NCBI RefSeq assembly: GCF_006542765.1
Contig: NZ_SKCD01000011.1
Coordinates: 671,619 to 735,618, forward strand
From: Paenibacillus luteus
GTDB lineage: Bacteria; Bacillota; Bacilli; Paenibacillales; Paenibacillaceae
Length of the DNA stretch: 64,000 nucleotides
Reading direction: 5' to 3'
The position numbers and the translations under genes were made by a program. Positions 45,346 through 55,395 of the stretch are shown here, piece by piece. Within the stretch, counting starts at the first letter, position 1, and each line of letters begins with the position of its first letter. A model generated the notes under the pieces. The model worked only from the letters and a program-made list of their open reading frames with translations, was not told the DNA's origin and did no database searches.

Positions 45346-45376
45346 AGTCTACGACTTCGAGTACACTCGAAGTCAA
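45346..45376 (-). promoter_or_regulatory. Second MerR-type promoter-like element after merR
   Basis: Minus strand: TTGACT, 19 bases, TAGACT, with dyad GACTTCGAGTGTACTCGAAG across it. Sequence and layout copy the promoter at 44801-44831, but it points back into the 3' end of merR. Confidence 0.55.
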
Positions 45377-45383
45377 TTTTTTT
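45353..45383 (+). terminator. Terminator of merR, overlapping the operator copy
   Basis: Stem GACTTCGAG / CTCGAAGTC, loop TACA, then AA and seven T on the plus strand. The same dyad is a MerR operator copy, so one sequence probably serves two purposes. Confidence 0.75.
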
Positions 45384-45482
45384 GTCTATTTAATTTTGAC
45401 GGATAGTGCACTAACCAGCCAGTTCGTATTATGAGTTTAAGTTCAATTGAGTCAAATTCCTTTGATGATGAGCAACAAGAAA

Positions 45483-45514
45483 GGCCGCAAGCACCAATAA
45501 AAGTGCTTGCGGCC
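45483..45514 (-). terminator. Terminator of the GH115/GH2 operon
   Basis: 12-bp perfect stem GGCCGCAAGCAC / GTGCTTGCGGCC, loop of 8, followed on the minus strand by TTTCTTGTT. It lies 23 bases after the GH115 stop codon. Confidence 0.8.
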
Positions 45515-45536
45515 CAACCTTCTAAGATTTAATTAA

Positions 45537-47603
45537 TCACACTTCAAACCGCATCGCCAGCCTGCTGGCTAGTTCATCATCGGAGAGCGGATTACGGTGT
45601 GTATTCTCCAAATAAATATATTTCTCGGTTTCCGGCATCAAAAACTCCTTATACCAGAGAAAGAAATCGGGACTGTCGCCATGCATACGGAGCCAGCGAC
45701 GAAGCGTGTCCATGTTTTGTACCGTACTTGATATATTCGTAAGCCAGTCCGCGTTAAAAAAGTGAGCCCATTTCCCATGCTCAGCTGCACGTAAAACGGC
45801 GAGACCTTTTTCATATTTCCACATCGCTTGAGATGCATAGACGAACGCTAGCGGATGGTTACCCTCCCGATAAGCGGCATAAGCTTTTCCCAGTCTGTCG
45901 AAGCCCTCGCATCCTGACAGGTGAAGCTCTACATGCAGTTGCAAGTGATCCTTAAGCCGAAGGCGATCCTCTTCCGCAAATCCAAGGAGCAAACTTTCAA
46001 TCCGCTCGTTTAATTCGACCCATCCTGGAATCGCATCGGCGCACTTCTTGCTGAACCACTCCACCTGTTTGGAGAAATCAACCTCGCCCGTCGCCCATAA
46101 CAAACGTTCAAGAGGCTTATGCTCGCCTAAGCCTTGAAGCCAATGTCCCACGATTTTACGGGCCGGATGGTGATAAAACTCATCTCCAGCCCGGTCGTCT
46201 ATGTGTGGACCGTATGGAATGGTATGGTTCGCGTAATCACGGTATAAGTCAGCGATTTGAAGCGTACCGGACGGATACATTCGTCTTACAAACGAATGAA
46301 GATGCTCCTCGACATCCACTTTCCCGCTCGACCAGAGCTCGCTCAGTATACTCAGTGTATAAATATGCGGACGGATATTGCCGCTATTGACGAGCACATA
46401 ACCGTTTGCCCCTACCCGGTACGCCTCCTCAACTTCTTCTTTGATCAGATCGGCCGAAGCAGGAAACATGGTCAAATGGTTAGAAGCCTGAAGGTCATGG
46501 AACGTGACATGATAATAAATGCCATGCTTGCCTTTATCCGCAAGCCCCGGTAAAGACGGAATTCGCAGGTTCTCGTTTCCGTTGCGACGGGAAACCATTT
46601 TTCCGTATCCGTTGTCCGCCCAGATTTTAATAATCTCGTCCGGAATTTGAATATGTCCAGCTTTGTACAGCTCTGCGATCTCCCCATAGAATGCTACGCA
46701 GCATTTCGGATCAGCTACTTTGCTGCGAACCATCTCGTACTGCCTGATAACCACGCGGCTAATCATAGCGCCCCGCTTCTCCGGCGTGTCAAACGCTGGG
46801 TCCTGTGCCCAGAATGGCTGGTCACCCTGCCCCCGAAACGAGAGTACCCATACGATGTTGCGATCCTTTTGCTTCTCAATCGCTTCCTCCCATAATGCTT
46901 CGAACAGCTCGGGATTTTCTTGATAGCTTGCCTTCTGGCCGGGATAGGCTCTGAGGAACATCTCTGCTCCCAGCGGCTCGGCATGATGATGCGTCACCCA
47001 TAATCCCATTTCCTCAGCTAGATCGGCATGAATGCCTTGTTTGGGCAAATCAGTACCAGGTATGACCATGTTCCCTCCGCAGCGCAGCAGCGCTTCGAAG
47101 ACGGGCTCCCATATGTCGCGGGTCGGCGGATATTGTTCCTTCCATCCGATCAAGCACACCTCATCGTTAACGAACCAGCCGCGGAAACGAACGCATGGTT
47201 CAGGCGAATCATAATCAACAGCAGAAATTTCGATGTGAATACGTCGCTCCGGCGGGATATCCGCCCAGAACCAGAACGGATCTACACCGAGATGCCGCTC
47301 GCTGAACGCAAGCATGCCGTATACTAATCCAAGATCGTCAGGCGCAGCAATGTGAAGCACCGTTCTGGCTCCGTCCTTGACGAAGCGGAAGCAATAGGAT
47401 TCCGGTATATCCGGGCACCTGTCCTCGGGCACGGTATAACGGAAAATCACGTCGGCCGGCTCCGCATCTCCCCCCGCAACAATCGAAGATTGACCAAAAA
47501 TTTGCTCGTGATCCCTTTTTACCATTCTCCACGCATGCCGAATAGGGGACGACGGATTCAACGGCAACTGGTAAACTGAATTGCTGTCAATAATAAAAGT
47601 CAA
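45537..47603 (-). CDS. Glycoside hydrolase family 115 (alpha-glucuronidase-like)
   Basis: 688 residues, starting at TTG 9 bases after AGGAGG. The region CVRFRGWFVNDEVCLIGW and the following NMVIPGTD and GLWVTHHHAEPLG segments match GH115, which removes methylglucuronic acid from xylan chains. HIYTLSILSELW and YYHVTFHDLQASNH agree with the family core. No signal peptide, so it acts inside the cell on imported oligosaccharides. At 688 residues it is shorter than many members, which carry an extra C-terminal domain. Last gene of the operon. Confidence 0.82.
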   Translation of the reverse strand: MTFIIDSNSVYQLPLNPSSPIRHAWRMVKRDHEQIFGQSSIVAGGDAEPADVIFRYTVPEDRCPDIPESYCFRFVKDGARTVLHIAAPDDLGLVYGMLAFSERHLGVDPFWFWADIPPERRIHIEISAVDYDSPEPCVRFRGWFVNDEVCLIGWKEQYPPTRDIWEPVFEALLRCGGNMVIPGTDLPKQGIHADLAEEMGLWVTHHHAEPLGAEMFLRAYPGQKASYQENPELFEALWEEAIEKQKDRNIVWVLSFRGQGDQPFWAQDPAFDTPEKRGAMISRVVIRQYEMVRSKVADPKCCVAFYGEIAELYKAGHIQIPDEIIKIWADNGYGKMVSRRNGNENLRIPSLPGLADKGKHGIYYHVTFHDLQASNHLTMFPASADLIKEEVEEAYRVGANGYVLVNSGNIRPHIYTLSILSELWSSGKVDVEEHLHSFVRRMYPSGTLQIADLYRDYANHTIPYGPHIDDRAGDEFYHHPARKIVGHWLQGLGEHKPLERLLWATGEVDFSKQVEWFSKKCADAIPGWVELNERIESLLLGFAEEDRLRLKDHLQLHVELHLSGCEGFDRLGKAYAAYREGNHPLAFVYASQAMWKYEKGLAVLRAAEHGKWAHFFNADWLTNISSTVQNMDTLRRWLRMHGDSPDFFLWYKEFLMPETEKYIYLENTHRNPLSDDELASRLAMRFEV

Positions 47604-47704
47604 CGTCAGTACCCTCCTTTTACATTAAAAGTAAACCTATACATACAACAGCCTGTCTTGGCTAAATACCGCTTTAAGACACACGATCGCATAAAGCCGT
47701 TTCA

Positions 47705-50500
47705 TCAGCCGTACGTATCGGCATCCGGATTTCCAGCTACCTCCGTACTCTTACGGCTGACGAACAATGTCTCTACGTATTCCTCAGTCCAAGTAGCCTG
47801 CGGTATAAATTGTTCTGAGTTGCAATAATGCAGCAATGAATAGAGCAGTTGCTGCGCTTCGGGACGATCCTGTTGGCTCCATAAATCAATGGAGCAAATC
47901 ATCAGATTTCCATTGCCTACCTTCGCTTCGAAGAGGATTCCCAGCTTCTGCTGTCTTGCCACATTATCGATTACTTGAACGATAGGTCGATAATCCGGTC
48001 CCGCCTCGTCCAGTACGATGGCTCGGGAATTTTTCATCAGATGCCACCATTGCCACTCCGCGTGCGATGAAGTTGGGAAATCTGATAATGAGGGATGAGC
48101 AGGATCACAAAGAATGCCCAGCGTCCCTGGCGGATCATATTTCTTAAACATCGGATAACACCAGAAATCAGGGATAAACGTTCCTTTGGGTCCATGTCCG
48201 AACGAAGCGTGTGCTGATGGAATTAGCAGCACATTCCTTCCTTGCTGCAGCGCATTTAGTGTCCATATATCGAAAGCGTCCGAGACGAAGACACCCGTTG
48301 GGATTTGCACTTCATGTCTGTCGGGATACACCCAAAGCGCGTATTCATTACAGTATGAAGTCCCTTCGATAGAAACCCGCAGAACCCACTTCTCGGCATT
48401 CTTGGTAGGCGGGACACGCAATTCTATGGTTCCTGCTACCCCAACTTCCCCTTGCGAGATCACGACGTTCGGAAAACGACCACCCGTGACGTGTCCCTCA
48501 TTCTCGCTTTTGATCGACCATTTCACTGTATGATCCGCTAGCGTAGTTGGACCGTAATTAGCCACCTCAATCCGTGCTTCAATTCGTTCGCCTTCTGTCC
48601 ACACATAGCTCTTTAACCGTACCAACGGAACAACTTCGCTGCAAAAGCGTTTCCACTCCTCAGGCTCGATGATTCCCTTCGTATCCATAAAAGAATCCAA
48701 TATGCCGACGAACGCACCGCCTTGGCCTGGAAAATCCTGCAAGTCCAAAAGTTGGAAACCAGCCATACCCGGTGTCCTCAATACCGCTTCTATTTCCTCT
48801 CGATAACATAGGCAAGCGAGCTTTCCGGAGGCAGCTTGGAAATCACCAGCTTGAACTAGTAGGCCCGATTCAACTGCTTGATCTCGAAAACGAGCGAGAA
48901 GTCCAGGTTCCAATACCCCACTGTACTTGCTAATCTCTGCGAAGCTCGGATGAATTTGAAATTGCCCTACTTCATGCCCGATAACCGGAAAAGGAAGATG
49001 TGAAATTTCTTCCTGATAGTCTTTCCTGCTAGATGGCGGACTGTTGTTAATAAAACCTCGCGTCGAATGAGGGGTCGCTCCACGTACATGTTTTCCACCG
49101 TAGCTGGATTTCTTAACATTCCATGTTCCCTCTGTCCAAAATGTCGTCCAATAATCGGAATTGCGTGGCGCTTGAGCTTGAATGAAGAAGTTATTCGAGC
49201 CGATTGCGTAAAGCTTGCTAGGATCATAATGACGAGTTTCCTCGACGAGAAGCTCCATACGATTGAGCGAACCTGCCAATTCATTTCCCCAAGCAAACAT
49301 GACAAATGACGGGTGACTTCCATATGCACTAAGAATCCGAAACGCTTCGTCCGTGAAATATTGCCATTCGTCATCGTCCTCAAATGCTGTGCCCGGATTC
49401 CAAAGCGGAAGCTCCGGCTGAAGGTATATGCCAAGATGGTCAGCAGCCTCGAAAGCAGCTTCCGGCGGACACCAAGAATGGAAGCGATAATGATTAATAC
49501 CATATGATTTTGCCGTTCGGAATACATCCATCCATGACTCAACATCCATAGGAGCGTACCCAGTTAACGGAAACACGCATGCATCGTGTTTGCCGCGAAG
49601 CATCGTCTTCTTGCCATTGACCTCAAATTGCGTTCCCTTTACGAGAAAGGTACGTATGCCGAATGGATAAGTCTGCGCATCAGCAACGCTTTTCCCCCCT
49701 AAGCTTCCCTCCAACGTAAGATGGAGACAGTATAACGCAGGATCGAATTCGTCCCATAATCGCAACCGTTGATCTGCTTGAATTGTGAATTCCACTTCTG
49801 TTTCCACGGTATCTTTAGGCATAGTAAAAGAAATCGAATGCTCCTCGACTTGCAGATTTCCGTTGATATCCATTATTTGAATCCTGATTTGACCCGCAGC
49901 GTCGGTGCCTGCCGTTTTGCGCAATAGAACCTTCCCAATAACCGTTCCATCTGTTTGTGCATGCAAACGTACATGCTCCATATGGATGGGATCAACAGCA
50001 ATCAATTCTATCTCGCCTAAAATACCGTTCCAGTTCGTCTGTGTATGGTCGGTTGCCATATGTGAATTGCTTATGCTGCTCCACGCCATGACTCCGGAGC
50101 GATTGTCCACGGTTACAGTAATGACATGTTTTCCTGGTCCTATAAAATGACTAATATCATACACTTGTGCCGTCGACAAGGAGTTGGAAGTTCCAACCAG
50201 TGTACCGTCGATCCTCAGCTCTGTTTCGCGCGTCCGCTCCATTCTGAGTAAAATCGATTTACCTAACCAACCATCAGGAATAATGACCGTCTGCTCATAA
50301 CGCGCCCGCCCCTCGTATGCATGTCTCCGGGTCAGACGATCCGTGGAAACTTCCGGCGTCGGTCCTAAGCCTTGCTCGTCAAGCGTTCCGGGGAGCACAA
50401 TTTGTGTTTGGAATGTGCCGACGTTTTCACCCCAGCTATCCAACGAGACATTCCATATGCCATTCAGAGATATTTTTTCACGCAAGCTGTTTTCCATCAT
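47705..50500 (-). CDS. Glycoside hydrolase family 2 enzyme
   Basis: About 931 residues. The N-terminal sugar-binding domain (SLNGIWNVSLDSWG, YEQTVIIPDGWLGKSILLRMER), an Ig-like domain and a TIM barrel are visible; FVMFAWGNELAG holds the acid/base Glu after Asn, and FPVIGHEVGQFQ the likely nucleophile Glu. A long C-terminal region (about 600-930) adds beta domains. No signal peptide, so it is intracellular. I choose the ATG at 50500, 6 bases after AAAGG, rather than the upstream TTG at 50506; the permease stop overlaps this region. Exact specificity (galactoside, glucuronide, mannoside) cannot be read. Confidence 0.85.
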   Translation of the reverse strand: MMENSLREKISLNGIWNVSLDSWGENVGTFQTQIVLPGTLDEQGLGPTPEVSTDRLTRRHAYEGRARYEQTVIIPDGWLGKSILLRMERTRETELRIDGTLVGTSNSLSTAQVYDISHFIGPGKHVITVTVDNRSGVMAWSSISNSHMATDHTQTNWNGILGEIELIAVDPIHMEHVRLHAQTDGTVIGKVLLRKTAGTDAAGQIRIQIMDINGNLQVEEHSISFTMPKDTVETEVEFTIQADQRLRLWDEFDPALYCLHLTLEGSLGGKSVADAQTYPFGIRTFLVKGTQFEVNGKKTMLRGKHDACVFPLTGYAPMDVESWMDVFRTAKSYGINHYRFHSWCPPEAAFEAADHLGIYLQPELPLWNPGTAFEDDDEWQYFTDEAFRILSAYGSHPSFVMFAWGNELAGSLNRMELLVEETRHYDPSKLYAIGSNNFFIQAQAPRNSDYWTTFWTEGTWNVKKSSYGGKHVRGATPHSTRGFINNSPPSSRKDYQEEISHLPFPVIGHEVGQFQIHPSFAEISKYSGVLEPGLLARFRDQAVESGLLVQAGDFQAASGKLACLCYREEIEAVLRTPGMAGFQLLDLQDFPGQGGAFVGILDSFMDTKGIIEPEEWKRFCSEVVPLVRLKSYVWTEGERIEARIEVANYGPTTLADHTVKWSIKSENEGHVTGGRFPNVVISQGEVGVAGTIELRVPPTKNAEKWVLRVSIEGTSYCNEYALWVYPDRHEVQIPTGVFVSDAFDIWTLNALQQGRNVLLIPSAHASFGHGPKGTFIPDFWCYPMFKKYDPPGTLGILCDPAHPSLSDFPTSSHAEWQWWHLMKNSRAIVLDEAGPDYRPIVQVIDNVARQQKLGILFEAKVGNGNLMICSIDLWSQQDRPEAQQLLYSLLHYCNSEQFIPQATWTEEYVETLFVSRKSTEVAGNPDADTYG

Positions 50501-50502
50501 GA

Positions 50503-51351
50503 TCAACCTTTCAACCCCGTTGTGCTAATGCCTTCCACGATGTAACGTTGGAAAACAAAAAAGACGAGAATAGGTGGAATCAAAGAAAGAGTAGCCATCG
50601 CGAACATTGCCGACCAATCTGTACCTGAGCTTGGGTCAGCGAACAGCCTTAAAGCAACGCTAACCGTATACAGCTGAGGCTTTCCTAGATAGATCAACGC
50701 ACCAAAGAAATTATCCCATGACCAATAAAATTCGAAAATGGCGGCCGTCACCAATGCCGGCTTAATGAGCGGGAGAATGATCCGAGAGAAGATTCCAAAT
50801 CTACTGCAGCCGTCAATCTTTGCCGCTTCGTCAAGCTCATACGGTAATGTACGTATAAACTGCATAAGTAAAAAGACAAAAAAAGCAGACCCGAAGAAGG
50901 ACGGAACGATTAGCGGAAGAAATGTATTCACCCAACCCATTTGATGAAAGATGATATATTGCGGAATTTGAACAATCTGTCCTGGCAGCAATAACGTCAG
51001 CATGACGGTGCCGAACCAGAAACCTTTAAACTTGAATTTCACTCTAGCAAATCCGTATGCGACCAGCGAACATGAAATGATGGTTCCTAGTACGGCTGTA
51101 CATACGATGATTATTGTATTTGTAAAAAAAGTCCCGAACGTAATCCCTGCGAACCCTCTCCAACCGTTTGAATAATTGGAGAAATTCCAAACTTCTGGAA
51201 TAAGGGAGTGCGCACTAACGAATACTTGAGAACTGTCCTTAAACGAGCTCGCTACCATCCATACGATTGGATACAGAGAAGCAACGCCGATTACGATACA
51301 CATGAATTGAATCGTTAGCTTCCCCCATGAAAATGTAGATTGTCTTATCAT
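50503..51351 (-). CDS. CUT1 sugar ABC transporter permease (MalG-like)
   Basis: 282 residues from the ATG at 51351 (AAAGG upstream). Six membrane segments are visible, the first at VIGVASLYPIVWMVASSF, and the EAA loop LDEAAKIDGCSRFGIFSRIILPL contacts the ATPase. It ends in the motif GISTTGLKG, common at the C-terminus of this permease class. It pairs with the neighbouring MalF-like permease. The operon has no ATPase gene, so a shared MsmX-type ATPase elsewhere probably serves it. Confidence 0.94.
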   Translation of the reverse strand: MIRQSTFSWGKLTIQFMCIVIGVASLYPIVWMVASSFKDSSQVFVSAHSLIPEVWNFSNYSNGWRGFAGITFGTFFTNTIIIVCTAVLGTIISCSLVAYGFARVKFKFKGFWFGTVMLTLLLPGQIVQIPQYIIFHQMGWVNTFLPLIVPSFFGSAFFVFLLMQFIRTLPYELDEAAKIDGCSRFGIFSRIILPLIKPALVTAAIFEFYWSWDNFFGALIYLGKPQLYTVSVALRLFADPSSGTDWSAMFAMATLSLIPPILVFFVFQRYIVEGISTTGLKG

Positions 51352-51356
51352 AGCCT

Positions 51357-52280
51357 TTATCCTTTCGACTCGTAATGAACCCATGCAGATGACGATTTAA
51401 ATACCAATGCTGTTAAGATGGCCACGATCACCAGTAAGAAGCAAGAAAGCGCAGCCGCATAACCCATGTTAAGAAACTCAAATCCTTGTCGGTATACATG
51501 GAGCTGATAAAATAAGGTGCGATCCAGCGGACCGCCGTCCGTTATGATTAAGCCTTGTGTAAATGTCATAAATCCGCCAATGATCTGCATGACGAGATTG
51601 AACAAGATAACCGGTGTCAGGAGCGGAACGGTAATTTTGATAAAACGTTGAAAGGCATTCGCTCCATCTACTACCGCTGCCTCATAATAGGATTCCGGAA
51701 TGTTTTTAAGTCCTGCCAGAAAAATAATCATTGGAGAACCAAACTGCCAAATCGCCATCAGAATAAGCGACCATAAAGCGGTATCGGGATGCGCGATCCA
51801 CGAAACGTTCGGCCGAAATCCGAATACCGCCTCAATAAGCGCGTTAACGGCTCCGTTTAATCCAAACAGTTGCCCCCACATGACAGCAACCGCTACGCTT
51901 CCCCCAATAATCGAAGGGATGTAAAACGCGGTTCGATATAGACCAACATTTTTAATTTTCATATTTAGCAGTAATGCAATCAATAACGCAAAGATAAGAC
52001 GAAGAGGTATAGCCGTTAGAACGTAGACGAAAGTTACTTTTAGACTGGTCAAAAACTTGTCATCTGCTGTGAACATGTGAATGAAATTATCTAACCCTGA
52101 CCATTTAGGAGAGGATAAGAGATCATAATCAGTAAAGGTAAAGTAAAACAAGCAAGCGAACGGGATCGCCGTAAATGCGACAAAACCAATAATCCAAGGC
52201 AAAATAAACAGGTAACCCGCCCCATTCTCATTGCCGCTCGACCTTCTAATTTGTTGTGCCATCATTGTCACCATACCCAT
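51357..52280 (-). CDS. CUT1 sugar ABC transporter permease (MalF-like)
   Basis: 307 residues, six membrane segments, beginning GYLFILPWIIGFVAFTAIPFACLFYF. The EAA motif is YEAAVVDGANAFQRFIKITVPLL. The N-terminus has several Met codons (52280, 52265, 52262); none has an ideal RBS, and the first lies just after a strong hairpin. It forms the translocation channel with the MalG-like partner. Hairpin-separated from the solute-binding gene. Confidence 0.92.
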   Translation of the reverse strand: MGMVTMMAQQIRRSSGNENGAGYLFILPWIIGFVAFTAIPFACLFYFTFTDYDLLSSPKWSGLDNFIHMFTADDKFLTSLKVTFVYVLTAIPLRLIFALLIALLLNMKIKNVGLYRTAFYIPSIIGGSVAVAVMWGQLFGLNGAVNALIEAVFGFRPNVSWIAHPDTALWSLILMAIWQFGSPMIIFLAGLKNIPESYYEAAVVDGANAFQRFIKITVPLLTPVILFNLVMQIIGGFMTFTQGLIITDGGPLDRTLFYQLHVYRQGFEFLNMGYAAALSCFLLVIVAILTALVFKSSSAWVHYESKG

Positions 52281-52283
52281 CTA

Positions 52284-52320
52284 CGGCCGATTCCTTGAAT
52301 GAATCCCAAGAAATCGGCCG
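52284..52320 (-). other. mRNA hairpin between solute-binding and permease genes
   Basis: The minus-strand transcript forms a 14-bp stem (CGGCCGATTTCTTG with CAAGGAATCGGCCG, one G-U pair) and a 9-base loop, not followed by T. Such hairpins commonly protect the abundant binding-protein mRNA and lower permease expression. Confidence 0.75.
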
Positions 52321-52329
52321 CTGTGTTTA

Positions 52330-53661
52330 TTATTGCTTATTTTTTGCGACGATTCCCGCGGCATCCTTCTGAAGTTTCGCATAAGCATCTTGAATCGAAA
52401 TCTGATCAAACATGATTTGCTGCTCCATATCGATCATTAAGGCATCGATTTCCGTAGCACCCGCAGGCGCAGGAGGATCGAGCGGACCACTGTGCTCGGC
52501 AACGATATCCATGTATTCAACAACAGCCTTCATTTCAGGCTCAAATTGTTCTGCCAAAGAAGCACGAACTTCGCTCGTAATCGGCATGCCGCGATTCGCG
52601 TTCAGCACTTTGTTCGCTTCGATATCATTTACAAAGTAACTAATGAACTTAGCCGCAGCCTCTTTATTGGCGGATTTAGAAGAGATGGAGAAGTGTAAGC
52701 CCGGGCGTACATCCATCGCTTGATCTGAATTTGGACCAGGCATAAGAAGCATTTTAAGCGGTCTTTTAGCCGCTTTCACTATTCCAGGATATTGATTCGT
52801 GTAGGCGACCATAACAGCCGATTGGCCTTTTACGAGAAACGACTCCTCCGGATTTTTCACCGACAATGAGGCGTCCATTTTCGGAATTAGTCCCTCTTTC
52901 GCCCATTCTTTTCTGTAGGTAAAGAAATCCGTATATACTTTCTCGTCGAAGCCGATTCCCGTTCCTTCGGCGTTCACCGTCTGACCAAACTGACGAGCGT
53001 AATACGGGAACGCAAAAGCTATATTGAACAGATCGTCTGCGCCATAGGAACCCGTAACTTCCTTCAATTTTTTCAAGTCTGCATAAAGCTCTTCCCAACT
53101 GGAATATCCCGTTTCCGGTACGGTAAGACCAGCTTTTTCATAGGCAGCTGGATCTACAATCAAGGTCCTCGCGTTGACTCCAAGCGGAATACCATATATT
53201 TTGCCATCAGTCGCTTTCCCGCCAGATAGCGTGCTTTCTCCAATATTGGATACGTCGATAATTCCGCTCTCAATGTACGCATCCAGTGGTTCTACCAATC
53301 CTTTATCCATAAACTGATTGGCATCGCTAGCGCCTACATAAAACTGAAAAATATCAGGCATATTGTTGGAAGCGGCAAGCAAGGTCAGCTTCTGATAGTA
53401 ACCATCAAAGCCTTGATATTCGGGTGAAAAGGTTACTCCCGGGTTCGCTTCGCTGTACATATTTAGAACCTTGGACGTAATGTCATGGCGGTCTTGGTTG
53501 CCCCACCAAATGACACGGAGATCCGTCGCTTTGCTGCCATTATTTCCTGTATCTTTTACTGTCGATGCCGGTTTTCCATTCGAATTACCATCCGAACATC
53601 CCGCAAGGGCAAGTATACAGGCTAGAGCCAAAAGCATCATTCCTGAAAAGCGTTTGTTCAT
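52330..53661 (-). CDS. Sugar-binding lipoprotein of the ABC transporter
   Basis: About 443 residues from the ATG at 53661 (AGAGGGG upstream); a longer frame upstream has no RBS. The lipoprotein signal is MNKRFSGMMLLALACILALAGC with lipobox LAGC. The body matches family 1 extracellular solute-binding proteins (LRVIWWGNQDRHD, PDIFQFYVGASDANQF, PLGVNARTLIVDPAAYEKAG). It captures oligosaccharides outside the cell for the two permeases. The likely ligand is a xylan- or glucuronoxylan-derived oligosaccharide, inferred from GH115. Confidence 0.93.
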   Translation of the reverse strand: MNKRFSGMMLLALACILALAGCSDGNSNGKPASTVKDTGNNGSKATDLRVIWWGNQDRHDITSKVLNMYSEANPGVTFSPEYQGFDGYYQKLTLLAASNNMPDIFQFYVGASDANQFMDKGLVEPLDAYIESGIIDVSNIGESTLSGGKATDGKIYGIPLGVNARTLIVDPAAYEKAGLTVPETGYSSWEELYADLKKLKEVTGSYGADDLFNIAFAFPYYARQFGQTVNAEGTGIGFDEKVYTDFFTYRKEWAKEGLIPKMDASLSVKNPEESFLVKGQSAVMVAYTNQYPGIVKAAKRPLKMLLMPGPNSDQAMDVRPGLHFSISSKSANKEAAAKFISYFVNDIEANKVLNANRGMPITSEVRASLAEQFEPEMKAVVEYMDIVAEHSGPLDPPAPAGATEIDALMIDMEQQIMFDQISIQDAYAKLQKDAAGIVAKNKQ

Positions 53662-53838
53662 TTTTTTTCGCGCCCCTCTGTTTAAATTATTATGATCGAT
53701 GAACGGATTTGCATTTCCAGGCCTGGACATACACGAATCGCTCTACTTATAAAATACATCCTACGAACCATCCGCGATATGGAAAAAATAGAGGTTATTC
53801 TTGAAAAAATTCTAGCATTATTTCTTCATCCCTAATCA

Positions 53839-55395
53839 TTACATGTTGTTTTTGTTTGAGCCTATATACTCCGTAGGCGTCATTCCTGTATATTTTTTGA
53901 ACACCTTGCTGAAATATTGGGCATCTTCGGGATAACCCGCCATTACGGCAATATCATATACTCTTAGCTCGTTTTCCTGCTTCATATATCGCTTCGCAAA
54001 TTCCATTCGCAAATGCACAAGATAATTCGAAAATTTGCTCTCCGTCTTTTTTGCGAATAACTTCCCAAGGTAGTCCACATTGACATACAGAAGTTCGTTT
54101 GCAATCCACTTTAAGGACAAATCTGGGTTGCTTAAGTTTTCATCAACAATGCGCAGGACAGATTCAATTAAATCATTTTGCTTCTTCACGACTAGTCCTG
54201 AATTGCGCTTAGCAAGCTCAACTGCTATTTCCTCGAGATAATGAAAAGCACCGCGCAACGACGGCATCGCATACAGATCCGGAACCTTCGAGACGAACTC
54301 GTCCAAACCTTCCTCCGATTGTCGAATCGCTGTCAGAAAGAGATCTAGGCAAAAGTTTTTGGCCTCTTTCATATCAAAAAAGTCCAGTTCAAAGCAGCCA
54401 ACAGCATGTGTGATCGTTTCCTTAACCATCTCAAGGTTGCCAGATCGTACGGCTATTGCCAATTGCTCCGTCAATATAGCTGAATCAAAAGGAAAATTCT
54501 GTTTGGCTATCAATACATCCTGTGGCGTTACAATATATCCTTCCTGAAACGTAGTCCCGAAGCTTAAACAATATTTCACGCTTTCGTACATGCTCCGAAT
54601 GTTGTAGAAACCGCCTTCTTCGCTAATTGACGCAATCAGCTCAAGCTTGTAATAGGTCTTGTAGACGGACTGAACCTCTTTGACCTTCTCGGAAATAGGT
54701 AAAAAACCATCTGCGCTAACGAGCAGTAGAATTTGATCATGAACAATCGTCGTCAAATACACCCCTTCCTTCTCGAATACTTCTTCCGCAATATTTTTAA
54801 GTGCAAACTTTTGAAAATACTCAGTCGTTTCTTGAAAGGTAAACAGCACCAATTTGAACATTTGTTGCCGGATCATGAACAAATCCATAAAATAATCGCA
54901 GTCGTGCTTATTGTAAATACCGGTCAAAACCATGTCTCTCAGCAACTGATCCTTCACATGAGGCAGCACCTTGCTGAAATGACTTTGCAGCCGTTCATAG
55001 AACTGCTGTTTGTCTGCTCTTTCTTTCAGTTCCGCAACAACTTGCTTCAGCACCTCCAAGATCTTCACCTCGTTGGATGGCTTCAAAAGATAATGCTTTA
55101 CGCCATGCGTCATCGCTACACTTGTATAGTCATAGTCTCCATACCCAGACAAGACAATGTATTCCGTCTGTGGAGACTCTTCTTTCAGCAATTCAATTAA
55201 ACGCAGTCCATCCATAATGGGCATTCGGATATCGGTGATGACAATATCTGCTGGGGCCAGCCTGAAACGCTGGAGCGCATCCTCCCCATTGCTCGCAGTG
55301 CCAAGCAATTCAAAACCGTGTTGTTCCCAAACAATTAATTTGGCAATACTATCCCTTGCAAGTTTTTCGTCGTCAACGATAAGCACTTTATACAT
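53839..55395 (-). CDS. AraC-type response regulator (YesN-like)
   Basis: 518 residues from the ATG at 55395 (GGGGAAGG upstream), not the longer frame. An N-terminal receiver domain has VLIVDDEKLARDSI and the phosphoacceptor Asp in ADIVITDIRMPIMDG, plus the Lys in HYLLKPSNE. A long middle region of unknown fold precedes an AraC DNA-binding domain (LKWIANELLYVNVDYLGKLFAKKT, YDIAVMAGYPEDAQYFSKVFKKYTG). It likely activates the solute-binding gene and operon downstream. Start overlaps the kinase stop by 8 bases, so the pair is translationally coupled. Confidence 0.92.
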   Translation of the reverse strand: MYKVLIVDDEKLARDSIAKLIVWEQHGFELLGTASNGEDALQRFRLAPADIVITDIRMPIMDGLRLIELLKEESPQTEYIVLSGYGDYDYTSVAMTHGVKHYLLKPSNEVKILEVLKQVVAELKERADKQQFYERLQSHFSKVLPHVKDQLLRDMVLTGIYNKHDCDYFMDLFMIRQQMFKLVLFTFQETTEYFQKFALKNIAEEVFEKEGVYLTTIVHDQILLLVSADGFLPISEKVKEVQSVYKTYYKLELIASISEEGGFYNIRSMYESVKYCLSFGTTFQEGYIVTPQDVLIAKQNFPFDSAILTEQLAIAVRSGNLEMVKETITHAVGCFELDFFDMKEAKNFCLDLFLTAIRQSEEGLDEFVSKVPDLYAMPSLRGAFHYLEEIAVELAKRNSGLVVKKQNDLIESVLRIVDENLSNPDLSLKWIANELLYVNVDYLGKLFAKKTESKFSNYLVHLRMEFAKRYMKQENELRVYDIAVMAGYPEDAQYFSKVFKKYTGMTPTEYIGSNKNNM

